Below, in pieces: positions 28,557 through 37,199 of a stretch of 64,000 nucleotides of DNA. How positions within the stretch are numbered: position 1 is the stretch's first letter; each line of letters starts with the position of its first letter. Made by a program: the position numbers and the translations under genes. The stretch comes from Bacillus sp. SD075 (lineage in GTDB: Bacteria > Bacillota > Bacilli > Bacillales > DSM-1321), in contig NZ_JADILK010000004.1 of NCBI RefSeq assembly GCF_017355165.1, forward strand, positions 1 through 64,000, in the 5' to 3' direction. A model generated the notes under the pieces. That model searched no databases. It worked only from the letters and a program-made list of their open reading frames with translations, and was not told where the DNA came from.

Positions 28557-30071
28557 CTATGCCTTTTTATTCTTTCTTAGTCTGGTAAGTAACAGGAAGC
28601 TGATTACGGAGAAGACTAGAACGATGAGATAAATCGTCTGTAAAGACAATGTAAGTCCTTCCTGTAAAACCTTTACCACATTATCAGGAAGAGACATGCG
28701 TTCCTCACTGTCCAACAGTTGGTTTGCCGTATCTATCGTCACTCCCGAACCGGCTGGAGCATGCTCGTTCAAATAGGCTTGAAGTCTCATATTCATGATT
28801 CCCCCAAGTAACGCAGCGCCTACAGTATTTCCTAAATTACGCATAAACATATTGGAAGCCGTCGCAATACCCCTTCGTTCCCAGCTGACGGTTTTTTGGA
28901 TGACGACAATGAATGAGGTAGAAGTCAAACCCATGCCTACACCGACAAAAAAGGATCCCATGGCAGCAAAGAGCGGCCCAGCTTCCGGCTTCATCCATAC
29001 TAGGGTCAAACTCCCAAGAATCAATGAACATCCTCCAAGGAGGGAGGTTGATTTAAATCCTATTTTCATCAATAACCTGCCTGAGACCATTGATGCGATC
29101 GGCCAGCCAATCGACATAGCTGTCAATGTAAAACCAGCTACCGTAGGCGAGCGCTCCATCACTCCTTGAACGAATGTGGGGAGGAAACTTGATAACCCAA
29201 TCATCATCACCCCTGTCGTCAGGGATACAAGGTTCGCAATCAGAATGGAACGCTCCTGCCAGATTTCAAATGGCATCATCGGTTCGACTGCTTTCTTTTC
29301 TTGAAGGATGAACAAGATGAAGGTGATGATGGCCACTAACGCCAAGGATATGACCGGAGCTGAAGCCCATGACCATTTCACTCCTCCTTCTACGAGTATC
29401 ACCATAAGAGTGGATATGGATAATGTCAATAGCGTTGCACCTAGGTAATCGATATCACGTTTTTTCTTTTCGATATTTTCATGAAGGAAAATCCAAATCC
29501 CTACAAAAGATAGCAAGCCCAAAGGAACATTAACCCAGAAGACAAGCTTCCAAGTCAGGGATTCAACAAGCAAGCCACCCAGAGCTGGCCCCATGACCGC
29601 TGAAATTCCCCAAACGCTCGATAGATACCCTTGAACGCGACCTCTTTCTTCATTTTTATAGATATCACCGACAATCGTCGAAGCTACAGGAGCTACAGCC
29701 CCTGCCCCGAAACCTTGTACAAAGCGATATATGATGAGTTCCGTCATAGAATTGGCAAAACCGCAAAGAAGGGAGCCCATTAAGAAGACAAAGATTCCAA
29801 ATAATAAGACAGGTTTTCTTCCGAGAATATCCGATAGCTTCCCATATATCAAGACCGTTACGGCGTTCATTAACAAATAACCTGAAAACACCCAGCTATA
29901 AAGTGAAAAACCACCTAAATCACTTACAATGGCTGGCATTGCCGTCGAAACGATGGTTCCTTCAATAGCATTCATAAACATAGCCAACATGATGGCAGCC
30001 AATATGAAGGGACGTTTTAATTTTTTATTCTGCACTTTTTCTCCATCCGCTGTTTGGCCCAATTTTCGCAT
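28557..30071 (-). CDS. MFS drug-efflux transporter, DHA2 (EmrB/QacA) family
   Basis: A 504-residue protein with about 14 transmembrane helices. The DHA2 signatures are present: a charged turn YGKLSDILGRKPVLL between TM2 and TM3, RFVQGFGAGAVAPV (motif B), and WGISAVMGPALGGLL (antiporter motif C). It probably exports toxic lipophilic cations or drugs by proton antiport. The start is ambiguous: ATG 30071 lies only 2 nt from AGGAGG, a TTG at codon 4 is 11 nt away, and a GTG at codon 13 has its own GGAG. No linked regulator is evident. Confidence 0.9.
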   Translation of the reverse strand: MRKLGQTADGEKVQNKKLKRPFILAAIMLAMFMNAIEGTIVSTAMPAIVSDLGGFSLYSWVFSGYLLMNAVTVLIYGKLSDILGRKPVLLFGIFVFLMGSLLCGFANSMTELIIYRFVQGFGAGAVAPVASTIVGDIYKNEERGRVQGYLSSVWGISAVMGPALGGLLVESLTWKLVFWVNVPLGLLSFVGIWIFLHENIEKKKRDIDYLGATLLTLSISTLMVILVEGGVKWSWASAPVISLALVAIITFILFILQEKKAVEPMMPFEIWQERSILIANLVSLTTGVMMIGLSSFLPTFVQGVMERSPTVAGFTLTAMSIGWPIASMVSGRLLMKIGFKSTSLLGGCSLILGSLTLVWMKPEAGPLFAAMGSFFVGVGMGLTSTSFIVVIQKTVSWERRGIATASNMFMRNLGNTVGAALLGGIMNMRLQAYLNEHAPAGSGVTIDTANQLLDSEERMSLPDNVVKVLQEGLTLSLQTIYLIVLVFSVISFLLLTRLRKNKKA

Positions 30072-30129
30072 TCCCTCCTAATAGACCCTATCTTTTTATA
30101 GACTTTACTACTAGCTGAATCAAATATGT

Positions 30130-30160
30130 AAAAAACAAGAAAACTCGCCAACTGGCGAGT
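30130..30160 (-). terminator. darB terminator
   Basis: ACTCGCCA / TGGCGAGT with a 2-nt core is followed on the minus strand by TTTCTTGTTTTTT. Confidence 0.8.
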
Positions 30161-30189
30161 CTTGAGGATACCTTCATTTTAAGACTGAC

Positions 30190-30630
30190 TTATTTATCAG
30201 GTGTATTTTGTTTAAATACTTTTTTCAAGATTGCCCTTCTCGTTAAGATTCCCTCAAATACATGTTCGTCATTCTCTACACAGACAAAAGGATGGTCAAT
30301 CAACAATTCCACACCCTTGGTCAATGTATCTTCAATATGCAGGCGCGGTATTTCTATATTCATTATTTCGGAAACTTTTTTATTCTCAAGATTATCAAAT
30401 TCAATTCGTTCCAGTCCCAAGATTGAATCAAGAATAACTGGTGTGCTAATTAAACCATGCAGTTTATACATCGGATCTAACACAGGAATGGCCGTATAAC
30501 CGCTCTTTGTTAATACCAATAGTGCATGTTCTAAGTTATTGGTTACCTGCACGTGGGCCACGCGTTCAGAAGAAATCATTAAGTCTTTAACGCTGGATTC
30601 CAATAAATCCCCATCATGAGTACCGATCAT
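30190..30630 (-). CDS. darB: CBS-domain c-di-AMP receptor DarB (YkuL/CbpB)
   Basis: The 146-residue protein consists of two CBS motifs: residues about 15-65 (ending GYTAIPVLDPMYKLHGLIS) and about 80-140 (ending FVCVENDEHVFEGILTRR). Its length and its location near ccpC and ykuJ match B. subtilis YkuL, now DarB, which binds c-di-AMP and in the apo state stimulates Rel and pyruvate carboxylase. ATG 30630 follows AGGGG by 7 nt; the six-codon extension upstream has no signal. The functional link to Rel is inferred from orthology. Confidence 0.9.
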   Translation of the reverse strand: MIGTHDGDLLESSVKDLMISSERVAHVQVTNNLEHALLVLTKSGYTAIPVLDPMYKLHGLISTPVILDSILGLERIEFDNLENKKVSEIMNIEIPRLHIEDTLTKGVELLIDHPFVCVENDEHVFEGILTRRAILKKVFKQNTPDK

Positions 30631-30713
30631 GTTAAAACCCCTTACCATATGTTTTTATATACAGCTCTTTCTATAGTTTAACATATGTAAGCAGAAAAGG
30701 CTCATTCCTAGAC

Positions 30714-30738
30714 CAATAAAATCCCAAACGGCGGGATT
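30714..30738 (-). terminator. terminator of the zinc-ribbon microprotein gene
   Basis: AATCCC / GGGATT with a 7-nt loop is followed by TTTATTGG on the minus strand; the stem is short. Confidence 0.5.
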
Positions 30739-30750
30739 CACAAGAGTCCC

Positions 30751-30897
30751 TTAGCCCTTACTAGTTTTGATGTTAACCTGTTTAAAACCGCATGCCGGGC
30801 ATTGATAAATCACATTTTGGTTGGATTGTGCCGTTAATACATTTTCCATTTCCCTTTCCTCACCGCATGCCGGGCATATCACCATTGGACTTTTCAT
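30751..30897 (-). CDS. zinc-ribbon microprotein (two CPxCG knuckles)
   Basis: A 48-residue frame with GGAGG 7 nt before ATG 30897 encodes two CPACG motifs, at residues 8-12 and 33-37, separated by 20 residues. This is a complete four-cysteine zinc ribbon. The rest is polar. It has its own hairpin terminator and lies between ykuJ and darB on the same strand. I do not recognise a named family; small zinc ribbons often bind nucleic acid or act as protein adaptors. Confidence 0.65.
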   Translation of the reverse strand: MKSPMVICPACGEEREMENVLTAQSNQNVIYQCPACGFKQVNIKTSKG

Positions 30898-30973
30898 TTA
30901 CATCCCTCCATTATTAAGATGTCGTAAAAATCAATACTTCATTCAAGTGAAAATGGAACGGCTTCATTCACAA

Positions 30974-31006
30974 TAAAAAAGCCGCTTCCAAAAGGAAGGC
31001 GGCTTT
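30974..31006 (-). terminator. ykuJ terminator
   Basis: Complementary blocks GCCGCTTCC and GGAAGGCGGC (one bulge) are followed by TTTTTTATTG on the minus strand. Confidence 0.8.
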
Positions 31007-31017
31007 TCGTGATTTTT

Positions 31018-31257
31018 TTAAGATTGAAGAAGATCAAAGATTTCAATGGTAATCATATCAATATTATCGAATTGATATTTTGAAGATTTCCCTTTATCAC
31101 TGTATACTTCAAGCTCGAACATTTCTGTTTTGCTGAAATATGTAACCTGGCACTTTTTCACACCATCTATTTCAAAAAAACGTTGAGCAGATTCAGATTC
31201 CTTCGCTTGCTCTTGAAGACTTTTCAATCTGGTAAGGATGCCCTGTAATTGAGACAT
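31018..31257 (-). CDS. ykuJ: YkuJ family protein
   Basis: A 79-residue protein matching B. subtilis YkuJ (DUF1797) end to end: MSQLQGILTRLKSLQE at the start, RFFEIDGVKKCQVTYF in the middle and FDNIDMITIEIFDLLQ at the end. The family has a small alpha/beta fold with no defined role. The gene has a promoter-sized gap to the divergent MBL gene and its own terminator. The B. subtilis copy is likewise near ykuI and ykuL. Confidence 0.9.
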   Translation of the reverse strand: MSQLQGILTRLKSLQEQAKESESAQRFFEIDGVKKCQVTYFSKTEMFELEVYSDKGKSSKYQFDNIDMITIEIFDLLQS

Positions 31258-31440
31258 ACTCCCTCTCCTTTCTGAATAAAACCTTTTCGATAGGTTTCAC
31301 TATACCATACTTTTCTATCCAGTAACCACGCTGAAATAAATTCAGAATAATTTAAAACTTCATTCTTTACATGGCACTATTAACAGAATAAAATAAGGAA
31401 TGGATTTTGTACACGAAAAATTTTCTGGGGGTAGATTCTG

Positions 31441-32400
31441 TTGCAAAACATTAGTGAGCTTGGTTATCGCATTTCATTGATTGATGGTTTTGATTTGGAT
31501 AGAAGAAATCGTACGGGAACATATGTAATTGCCGATGAAGACATCACCTTAGTCGAAACTTCCGCCAGCCCTTCCATCCCCCACTTAATGAAAGGGCTCG
31601 AACAATTGGGAATCGCCTTCGAAGATATTACATATATCATTCTTACCCATATTCATTTGGACCATGCAGGTGGAGCTGGACTTTTTTTACAGCATTGTCC
31701 GAATGCCAAAGTGATCGTCCACCCAAAAGGTGCACGGCATCTTGAGGATCCAACACGTTTGATTGCTGGCGCTAAAGCAGTCTATGGTGAGGAATTCAAC
31801 AAGCTTTTCGATCCGATATTACCTATTCCTTTAGAAAGAATGCTGACTAAACATGATAGGGACTCCCTAAAAACAGGTGAAAATTCCAAGTTGACCTTTT
31901 ATGACACACCAGGACATGCAAACCATCATTTAAGCATTTACGATTCGGTTTCAAAAGGAGTGTTTTCAGGCGACACCGTAGGCATTTATTATCGTGAACT
32001 CGATGAAGAAGGTTTGGAGTTTTACTTACCGTCAACATCGCCAAACCAATTTAATCCCGAAGCGATGCTTGCTGCAGCGGAATTGTATGAAAGCATCGGC
32101 GTCGAACGTATATATTTTGGCCATTACGGGGTATCGGAAAATCCTAGGGAAGTATATAAACAACTTCATTACTGGCTGCCTAAATTTGTGGATACTGCCA
32201 AATCGGCATATAGGGAATATGCTAACTTTGAGGAACAAGTGGCAATGACCAGTAAAAATATTTTCACGGAGGTCGCTGTTCATTTGAAAAAAAAAGGAAT
32301 CACTGCTGATCATCCTGTTTTTGATATCATTACCATGGACCTTAGCGTAAGTTCCATGGGATTGATAGACTATCTGGTAAAACAGGAAAAGACTCGGTAG
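31441..32400 (+). CDS. MBL-fold metallo-hydrolase
   Basis: A 319-residue protein with the metallo-beta-lactamase HxHxDH motif in THIHLDHAGG (about residue 76), a second metal region at FYDTPGHANHH, the bridging Asp in GVFSGDTVG and the distal His in FGHYG. The C-terminal 80 residues are helical and specific to this subfamily. The start is TTG 31441, with GGGGG about 10 nt upstream. Glyoxalase II, lactonase or other hydrolase activity is possible; the substrate is not predictable. Confidence 0.85.
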   Translation: MQNISELGYRISLIDGFDLDRRNRTGTYVIADEDITLVETSASPSIPHLMKGLEQLGIAFEDITYIILTHIHLDHAGGAGLFLQHCPNAKVIVHPKGARHLEDPTRLIAGAKAVYGEEFNKLFDPILPIPLERMLTKHDRDSLKTGENSKLTFYDTPGHANHHLSIYDSVSKGVFSGDTVGIYYRELDEEGLEFYLPSTSPNQFNPEAMLAAAELYESIGVERIYFGHYGVSENPREVYKQLHYWLPKFVDTAKSAYREYANFEEQVAMTSKNIFTEVAVHLKKKGITADHPVFDIITMDLSVSSMGLIDYLVKQEKTR

Positions 32401-32492
32401 AAAAACCCTTAAGGTTTATCCCTATTCAAATGTCTGGGCATTATCTATAATGAAAAAGTAAACCTTACTTAAAGCATACATGGAGGAATGAA

Positions 32493-32726
32493 ATGAAAGA
32501 CGTTACACTCTATACCCAACCTGATTGCCCTCCCTGCAAAATCATGAAAATGTTCTTCGATGATAATAATGTCGTATACAAAGAAAAGGATATTAAAGCA
32601 GATGGACATGCACGTAAAGAACTGACTAATAAATATGGTGCCTATTCCACACCAACAGTCGTCATCGACGGGAAAGCCATTATTGGTTTTGAATTGGACG
32701 AAATAAAGAGAGAACTGAATTTATAG
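32493..32726 (+). CDS. glutaredoxin-like thiol-disulfide protein
   Basis: A 77-residue protein of the glutaredoxin/NrdH fold. The redox motif CPPC occupies residues 12-15, the cis-Pro is in YSTPTVVIDG, and it ends with the glutaredoxin-type GFELDEIKREL. GGAGG precedes the ATG by 6 nt. It is 92 nt downstream of the MBL gene and may share its transcript. No nrdI or nrdE is nearby, so a ribonucleotide reductase link is not supported here. Confidence 0.9.
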   Translation: MKDVTLYTQPDCPPCKIMKMFFDDNNVVYKEKDIKADGHARKELTNKYGAYSTPTVVIDGKAIIGFELDEIKRELNL

Positions 32727-32728
32727 CA

Positions 32729-32768
32729 AAAAGTCTAGAGAAGACTGTGACCTTCTCTAGACTTTTTC
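32729..32768 (+). terminator. terminator after the glutaredoxin-like gene
   Basis: AAGTCTAGAGAAG / CTTCTCTAGACTT forms a perfect 13-bp stem followed by TTTTT. Confidence 0.92.
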
Positions 32769-32818
32769 ATTTCAGCCTCCATACTTTTCAACTTTGAAGG
32801 ACTTCCCTGGAAAATCCC

Positions 32819-33304
32819 TTAATTCATTTTTCCATTTTCGTACTTTACATCCATCACTTTCCAAATATTATTTTCCTTTTTCAAAGTAACTGATTCAACA
32901 TGTTTTTCCATCGATGCAGGTCCGTCCCCTGTGCCTTGGAATTCCTCCTGAACATAAATGAAATCACCGTTTTCCCCATATACAATTTCCGTATTCTTGT
33001 CGTAACTGAAAAAAGGGATATAATATGGAGCGAAATCTGATCCAAATGCGGTATAACCGCCATCGACTTTCACTACATTCGCCTGGACAAACTTCTCAAT
33101 GAAATCACCTGTAAAATGTTTATCCAACTTCTCTTCAATCTCTTCCTTAGTACTTACTTCCTCACTGATCGAACTTTGATTCTTCATGGCGTCTTGTACT
33201 AAAGATAGCACTTCCTCTCTATGTAAGCCCTCCGCTGAAGCAGTGAACCCTCCACTTAAGAATAGAAGGACACTGGCAAGACATGCAACTAAATATTTAC
33301 GCAT
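32819..33304 (-). CDS. secreted DUF3993-like protein
   Basis: The 161-residue precursor has a signal peptide (MRKYLVACLASVLLFLSGG, cleavage expected after TASA) and no transmembrane helix afterwards. The mature part is acidic with a C-terminal beta-rich section (SVTLKKENNIWKVMDVKYE) like the NTF2-type or DUF3993 domains found in Bacillus exported proteins. ATG 33304 follows AGGAG by 9 nt, better placed than the ATG at 33313. No function is known. Confidence 0.75.
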   Translation of the reverse strand: MRKYLVACLASVLLFLSGGFTASAEGLHREEVLSLVQDAMKNQSSISEEVSTKEEIEEKLDKHFTGDFIEKFVQANVVKVDGGYTAFGSDFAPYYIPFFSYDKNTEIVYGENGDFIYVQEEFQGTGDGPASMEKHVESVTLKKENNIWKVMDVKYENGKMN

Positions 33305-33431
33305 TACAATCATCTCCTAGTTATAGAATTTCTCCTAATGATTCGGATTTTTGCCTATGTCATTCAATACCCGTCCAGATCAAAGCCAAACTACAAAATA
33401 ACATTCCCCCCAGTGTCCATTCTTCACAATA

Positions 33432-33470
33432 AAAAAGGAGATTTCATGATTATTGAAATCTCCTTTTCAC
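33432..33470 (-). terminator. terminator of the small membrane protein gene
   Basis: AAAAGGAGATTTCA / TGAAATCTCCTTTT is a perfect 14-bp stem with a 7-nt loop, 2 nt beyond the stop codon. Confidence 0.88.
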
Positions 33471-33472
33471 AA

Positions 33473-33700
33473 TTATCTAAAGGCATAGTAAAAAATAAAA
33501 CTTACAACCAAAATCGTCCCAACAAAAAGAGAGACGAATATCGGGTTCTTTAAATAAGGATGTTCTTTAACTGAATCATCGATAGTCGAATCATATCTGG
33601 CTTTCACTTTCTGTGCCCTAGCTACAGAATAAGTATAGAAAAGTAGATATAACGCCATGACTGTAACGATTATGATTAGAATCCAGATATACGTGCTCAA
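33473..33700 (-). CDS. small two-helix membrane protein
   Basis: A 75-residue protein with an N-terminal membrane helix (YIWILIIIVTVMALYLLFY), a basic and polar loop of about 25 residues and a C-terminal helix (FVSLFVGTILVVSFIFYY). Initiation is at TTG 33700 after GGAGGAG. I recognise no family. It sits 73 nt downstream of ykuI on the same strand, so it may be co-transcribed, and a strong terminator follows. Confidence 0.65.
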   Translation of the reverse strand: MSTYIWILIIIVTVMALYLLFYTYSVARAQKVKARYDSTIDDSVKEHPYLKNPIFVSLFVGTILVVSFIFYYAFR

Positions 33701-33773
33701 AATATGTCTCCTCCAAGCGCATCATTTCTGCTTATCGTTACACATTTAAAGCGATTATATACATGAATCGTTT

Positions 33774-34979
33774 TTATAATAGGGCTTCATTTTCATATAA
33801 ATAACTATAAGAAAGATCACAGAAAATGTATTCCTTATTATTCAGCGGATATGAAAAGGTCCGAATCGTTTCCCCCGTTTCGATATCACTGTATAAATCG
33901 GAAAGTCTTCCTTTTTTCTCGTTACGCATCTTTACGATATTTTCGAGGAAATAAGGTCTCCAGCTCCAATTTTTATTCATATAACTGGGTTGGACTAACC
34001 ATTGCCCGTCTTTCTGGAGGATATTGGGGGATTTTTGATACCCCTCTTCATCACAAATGTAAAGCCGAAAACATACGGAATCCAATTTTTTCGCCAAAAC
34101 TCCGAGAAATTCTTCATGGGAGCCGGTCCGCTTTTGCTGTTTTAAGAAGTTTTGCATATTCTCGTTGAATTGCAGAGTCTTTTGATAAACGGCTTCAAGC
34201 TTCTTGGTCTCTAAAGAAATAAATGACTGACATTCTTGATGGAATTTTTCACGAAGTAAATCCTTATTAATGAATTCGCCTTCCGGTTTCGCCAAGAAGT
34301 ACCCTTGATAATATCGTCCCCCATTCTTCCATGCAAAGCGAAGCTGGTACTCGGACTCAATGTTCTCAAATAGTAAATTGGCGCCGATTTTTCGTGCAAG
34401 CATGCTTAGAGAAAACAGGATGACTTGATAGGCATCTCCTCCTGAAATGCGAAGCTGGTCCAAGTTAACTTTTAAAATATTCGGAGAAATCTGTGCAATC
34501 CGATCCAATTGCGTATCTTGTCCCAAATGATCTAAAGCTATCTTAATCCCATATGTTTTAAAGTAAGCTAGCACATGCTGCAAAGGATCTAAGTTTTCCG
34601 GACTTATCGTGTCTGATAATTCCAGCACGATCCGGTGCATTTCCTCCGGTTGAAAATGACGATGTAAAATCTCCATGAATTCTTCGCCATGATCCAGCAT
34701 AAGCAAATTAGGATCTCTGTTGATAAAGATAAGAAAATCCTCACCATAGTCTTTTATTCTCTCTAAGGCAATTTCCAATACATAATTATCCACTTCCACC
34801 CTATACTCTTCCGGCACTGCAGAATCGTGAAAAAAAGGGCCAAGGCTTTTATATTCAGATTGTTCCTCATAGCGCCCTAGAATTTCATACCCGATTACCT
34901 GATGTTGATCTGCACTGAAAATCGGTTGAAAGAATGGTGTCACCCTGTCTAAGTTCTTTAAAATCTTTTCTGTATCCAT
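33774..34979 (-). CDS. ykuI: YkuI, EAL-domain c-di-GMP-binding protein
   Basis: The 401-residue protein has an N-terminal EAL-like domain (residues about 5-240) and a C-terminal YkuI_C PAS-like domain (about 255-401). The catalytic EAL triplet is EILGR (canonical EXLXR), FINRDPNLLM carries the metal Asn, but the usual DDFG is LDHLG, so one catalytic acid is replaced. B. subtilis YkuI, near-identical in layout, binds c-di-GMP without clear hydrolysis. I infer a receptor or adaptor role rather than an active phosphodiesterase. Confidence 0.9.
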   Translation of the reverse strand: MDTEKILKNLDRVTPFFQPIFSADQHQVIGYEILGRYEEQSEYKSLGPFFHDSAVPEEYRVEVDNYVLEIALERIKDYGEDFLIFINRDPNLLMLDHGEEFMEILHRHFQPEEMHRIVLELSDTISPENLDPLQHVLAYFKTYGIKIALDHLGQDTQLDRIAQISPNILKVNLDQLRISGGDAYQVILFSLSMLARKIGANLLFENIESEYQLRFAWKNGGRYYQGYFLAKPEGEFINKDLLREKFHQECQSFISLETKKLEAVYQKTLQFNENMQNFLKQQKRTGSHEEFLGVLAKKLDSVCFRLYICDEEGYQKSPNILQKDGQWLVQPSYMNKNWSWRPYFLENIVKMRNEKKGRLSDLYSDIETGETIRTFSYPLNNKEYIFCDLSYSYLYENEALL

Positions 34980-35131
34980 GATGCATCTTCCCCCTAATTA
35001 CGAAAACACCAATATGCCAAAATTATACCATTAGTTTCTGTCATTGATAATAAATAATTTCAATTCCTACTACATAACTCTTTTTTCAGAACATCAAAAT
35101 CCCCCATTCACCCTATCCAATTGAAAAGGAA

Positions 35132-35171
35132 TTATTGAAAAGGCATCGTCCCAGAAATGGAACAATGCCTT
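35132..35171 (-). terminator. terminator of the SLC13-family permease gene
   Basis: AAGGCAT / ATGCCTT, plus an inner GTTCC / GGGAC pairing, lies 9 nt after the stop and is followed by TTTTCAATAATTCC. Confidence 0.65.
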
Positions 35172-35179
35172 ATGTCTTA

Positions 35180-37039
35180 TCAAAAAGGGAAGAACCATGG
35201 TATCGTGATCACCATGATAACGCCAATGAAAATCTGTATGGATATCCCGATCATGATAAAATCTTTATGCTTGTAATCACCCGCCGTCATGACAAGCGCG
35301 TTGGTAGTGGCCACCCTTGGAGTGGATAACGCCAAACTGCCAGCAACGGCAAGGCATAGAAACACAGGAAGAGGATCGATTCCTTGATTCACCGCAGATG
35401 TCAGGGCAATGGGCGTCATGATTACCGTCGCGGCTCCATACGGGATGAATTGGCTCAGGATCAGTGTCAGGAGGTAAAAGACCGCTAATATGCCGTGTGC
35501 CCCGATATTACTGAATAAAACGGCCAGCCAATCACTTATCATTCTCACTCCACCCGTATTATCCAATGCAGCCGTTATTCCGAACATGGCGGCAATCAGT
35601 AGAACAGGTTCCCAGTTAATCTTTTGGTACGCGTCCTCCATCGATCGGACACAGCCAGTGATCACCATCAACAAGGCAGCCGTCAAAACCGATAGTACCG
35701 CAGGAACGGACTCCATCGACAAAAGAATGACCATCAATGCAGTGATTCCCAAGGCAATCCATGCTTTACCCTTGGAGTTGACCGGAGAGCCATCTTCCGA
35801 GGTACTTCCAATAACGATGACATCCTGTAAATCCGAGGAAATCCTCTCAATGTTCTCCCATTCTCCATGTATCAGGATTGCATCCCCCGGTTTCAGGCGT
35901 TCCGTTCCGACATCCGCTTGAATATATTCGCCATTCCGATTGATTGCCAGCACATTACATTGGTATTTCTCACGAAAATGCACATCTATCAAGGTTTGAT
36001 TTTCATAGTCCGAGTTCGGGACGATTAATATTTCCGTCAATCCAAATCTACTGCTAAGAAAATGTTTCTTGATTTGTTCGGTATTGAAATGTTTAAACTC
36101 CAGTTCATAGTTAAGTGCCAATCTTTCAACTGCTTCTTCCTCTCCAAACACCAAAATGATATCTTCAGGATGAAGAACCTCATCCGCCCTGGCTGAAATC
36201 GTCAGCTGTCTTTGCAACAACGGCAATTGCTTATCCTTTGGCTTCCGCTGGATTTCAATCAAAGTCAATTCATACTGAATAGGAAGCTGGAGGTCCGACA
36301 GCCTTTCCCCAACAATATCGGAAGTAGCGGGTATATGCAGATAATGCAATCGGTCATATACTTTGTACATGCCGGCAAGCTCCCCTGCCGACAGTCCCTT
36401 GACACTATTGTTTGCTGCAATGGTCTTCTCGGGAAGCAATAGGCGTCCGAGTGTCAACATGAAGAATAAACCTGCTGCAAAGGCGATTAAGCCCACAGGT
36501 GTAAAGTCAAAAAATGCCAATGTACTTATTCCGTTTTGCCGTAATATATCAGCGACGATCATATTGGAGGGAGTACCTGTAAGTGTTAATAGCCCTCCAA
36601 TACTGCTTGCATAGGCAAGGGGCAGCAAATACCTTGTCGGACTTGTTTTTTGTTGCAAGGCCATGCTCATGACGAGCGGAAGCAGTATGGAAACAATTCC
36701 TGTTCCGCTTAAAAATGCACTTAAAATTCCTGCTGTCAGCATGACGATAAGCAGCGATTTCCATTCACTGCCCCTACATAAACCCAACAGCTTATTTCCT
36801 GCCTTTTCTACGATTCCTGTATTTAACAGGCCGGCACCGACTATAAATAGCCCAGCCAGCATGATGACCACTTGATTCGCAAACCCGGCCACCAGTTCAT
36901 CCAATGTAAGGATCCCCAGTAAACCCAGAATGGATAATGCACTAAGTGCAATTAAATCTGCTCGAAATTTCCCTTGTATAAAAAGCGCAATCGCGCATAG
37001 AAGTATAATCAGTGTTATAAACATTGGTTCGGTCATCAT
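35180..37039 (-). CDS. SLC13/DASS-family permease with two TrkA-C domains
   Basis: The 619-residue protein has an N-terminal membrane half (residues 1-190), two consecutive cytosolic TrkA-C/RCK-C-like domains (about 215-300 ending IILVFGEEEAVERL, and about 315-395 ending AILIHGEWENIERI), then a second membrane half (about 410-619). TLTGTPSNMIVADIL is a substrate-binding SNT-like loop of the ion-transporter superfamily. Members carry dicarboxylates, sulfate or other anions. ATG 37039 and ATG 37036 are both near GGAGG. The regulatory domains suggest nucleotide or c-di-AMP control, which is inference. Confidence 0.88.
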   Translation of the reverse strand: MMTEPMFITLIILLCAIALFIQGKFRADLIALSALSILGLLGILTLDELVAGFANQVVIMLAGLFIVGAGLLNTGIVEKAGNKLLGLCRGSEWKSLLIVMLTAGILSAFLSGTGIVSILLPLVMSMALQQKTSPTRYLLPLAYASSIGGLLTLTGTPSNMIVADILRQNGISTLAFFDFTPVGLIAFAAGLFFMLTLGRLLLPEKTIAANNSVKGLSAGELAGMYKVYDRLHYLHIPATSDIVGERLSDLQLPIQYELTLIEIQRKPKDKQLPLLQRQLTISARADEVLHPEDIILVFGEEEAVERLALNYELEFKHFNTEQIKKHFLSSRFGLTEILIVPNSDYENQTLIDVHFREKYQCNVLAINRNGEYIQADVGTERLKPGDAILIHGEWENIERISSDLQDVIVIGSTSEDGSPVNSKGKAWIALGITALMVILLSMESVPAVLSVLTAALLMVITGCVRSMEDAYQKINWEPVLLIAAMFGITAALDNTGGVRMISDWLAVLFSNIGAHGILAVFYLLTLILSQFIPYGAATVIMTPIALTSAVNQGIDPLPVFLCLAVAGSLALSTPRVATTNALVMTAGDYKHKDFIMIGISIQIFIGVIMVITIPWFFPF

Positions 37040-37199
37040 GTTACCTCCGTATAGATGTTCAATTTCAAACCGGACACGGTTTCATTAAACCCCAGTTTAC
37101 ATGTTTTTCATATGCTTTCAGAAGATATTTTCTTCATTTTATGTATATTGTTTGTTAGTATGAGGAAGTAACATTTTTAAATTAGATAGGTTGATTAAT

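Noticed and set aside
35135-35329. 64-codon plus-strand frame beginning MKRHRPRN
   Set aside because: It overlaps the terminator and the antisense strand of the SLC13-family permease; there is no independent support.
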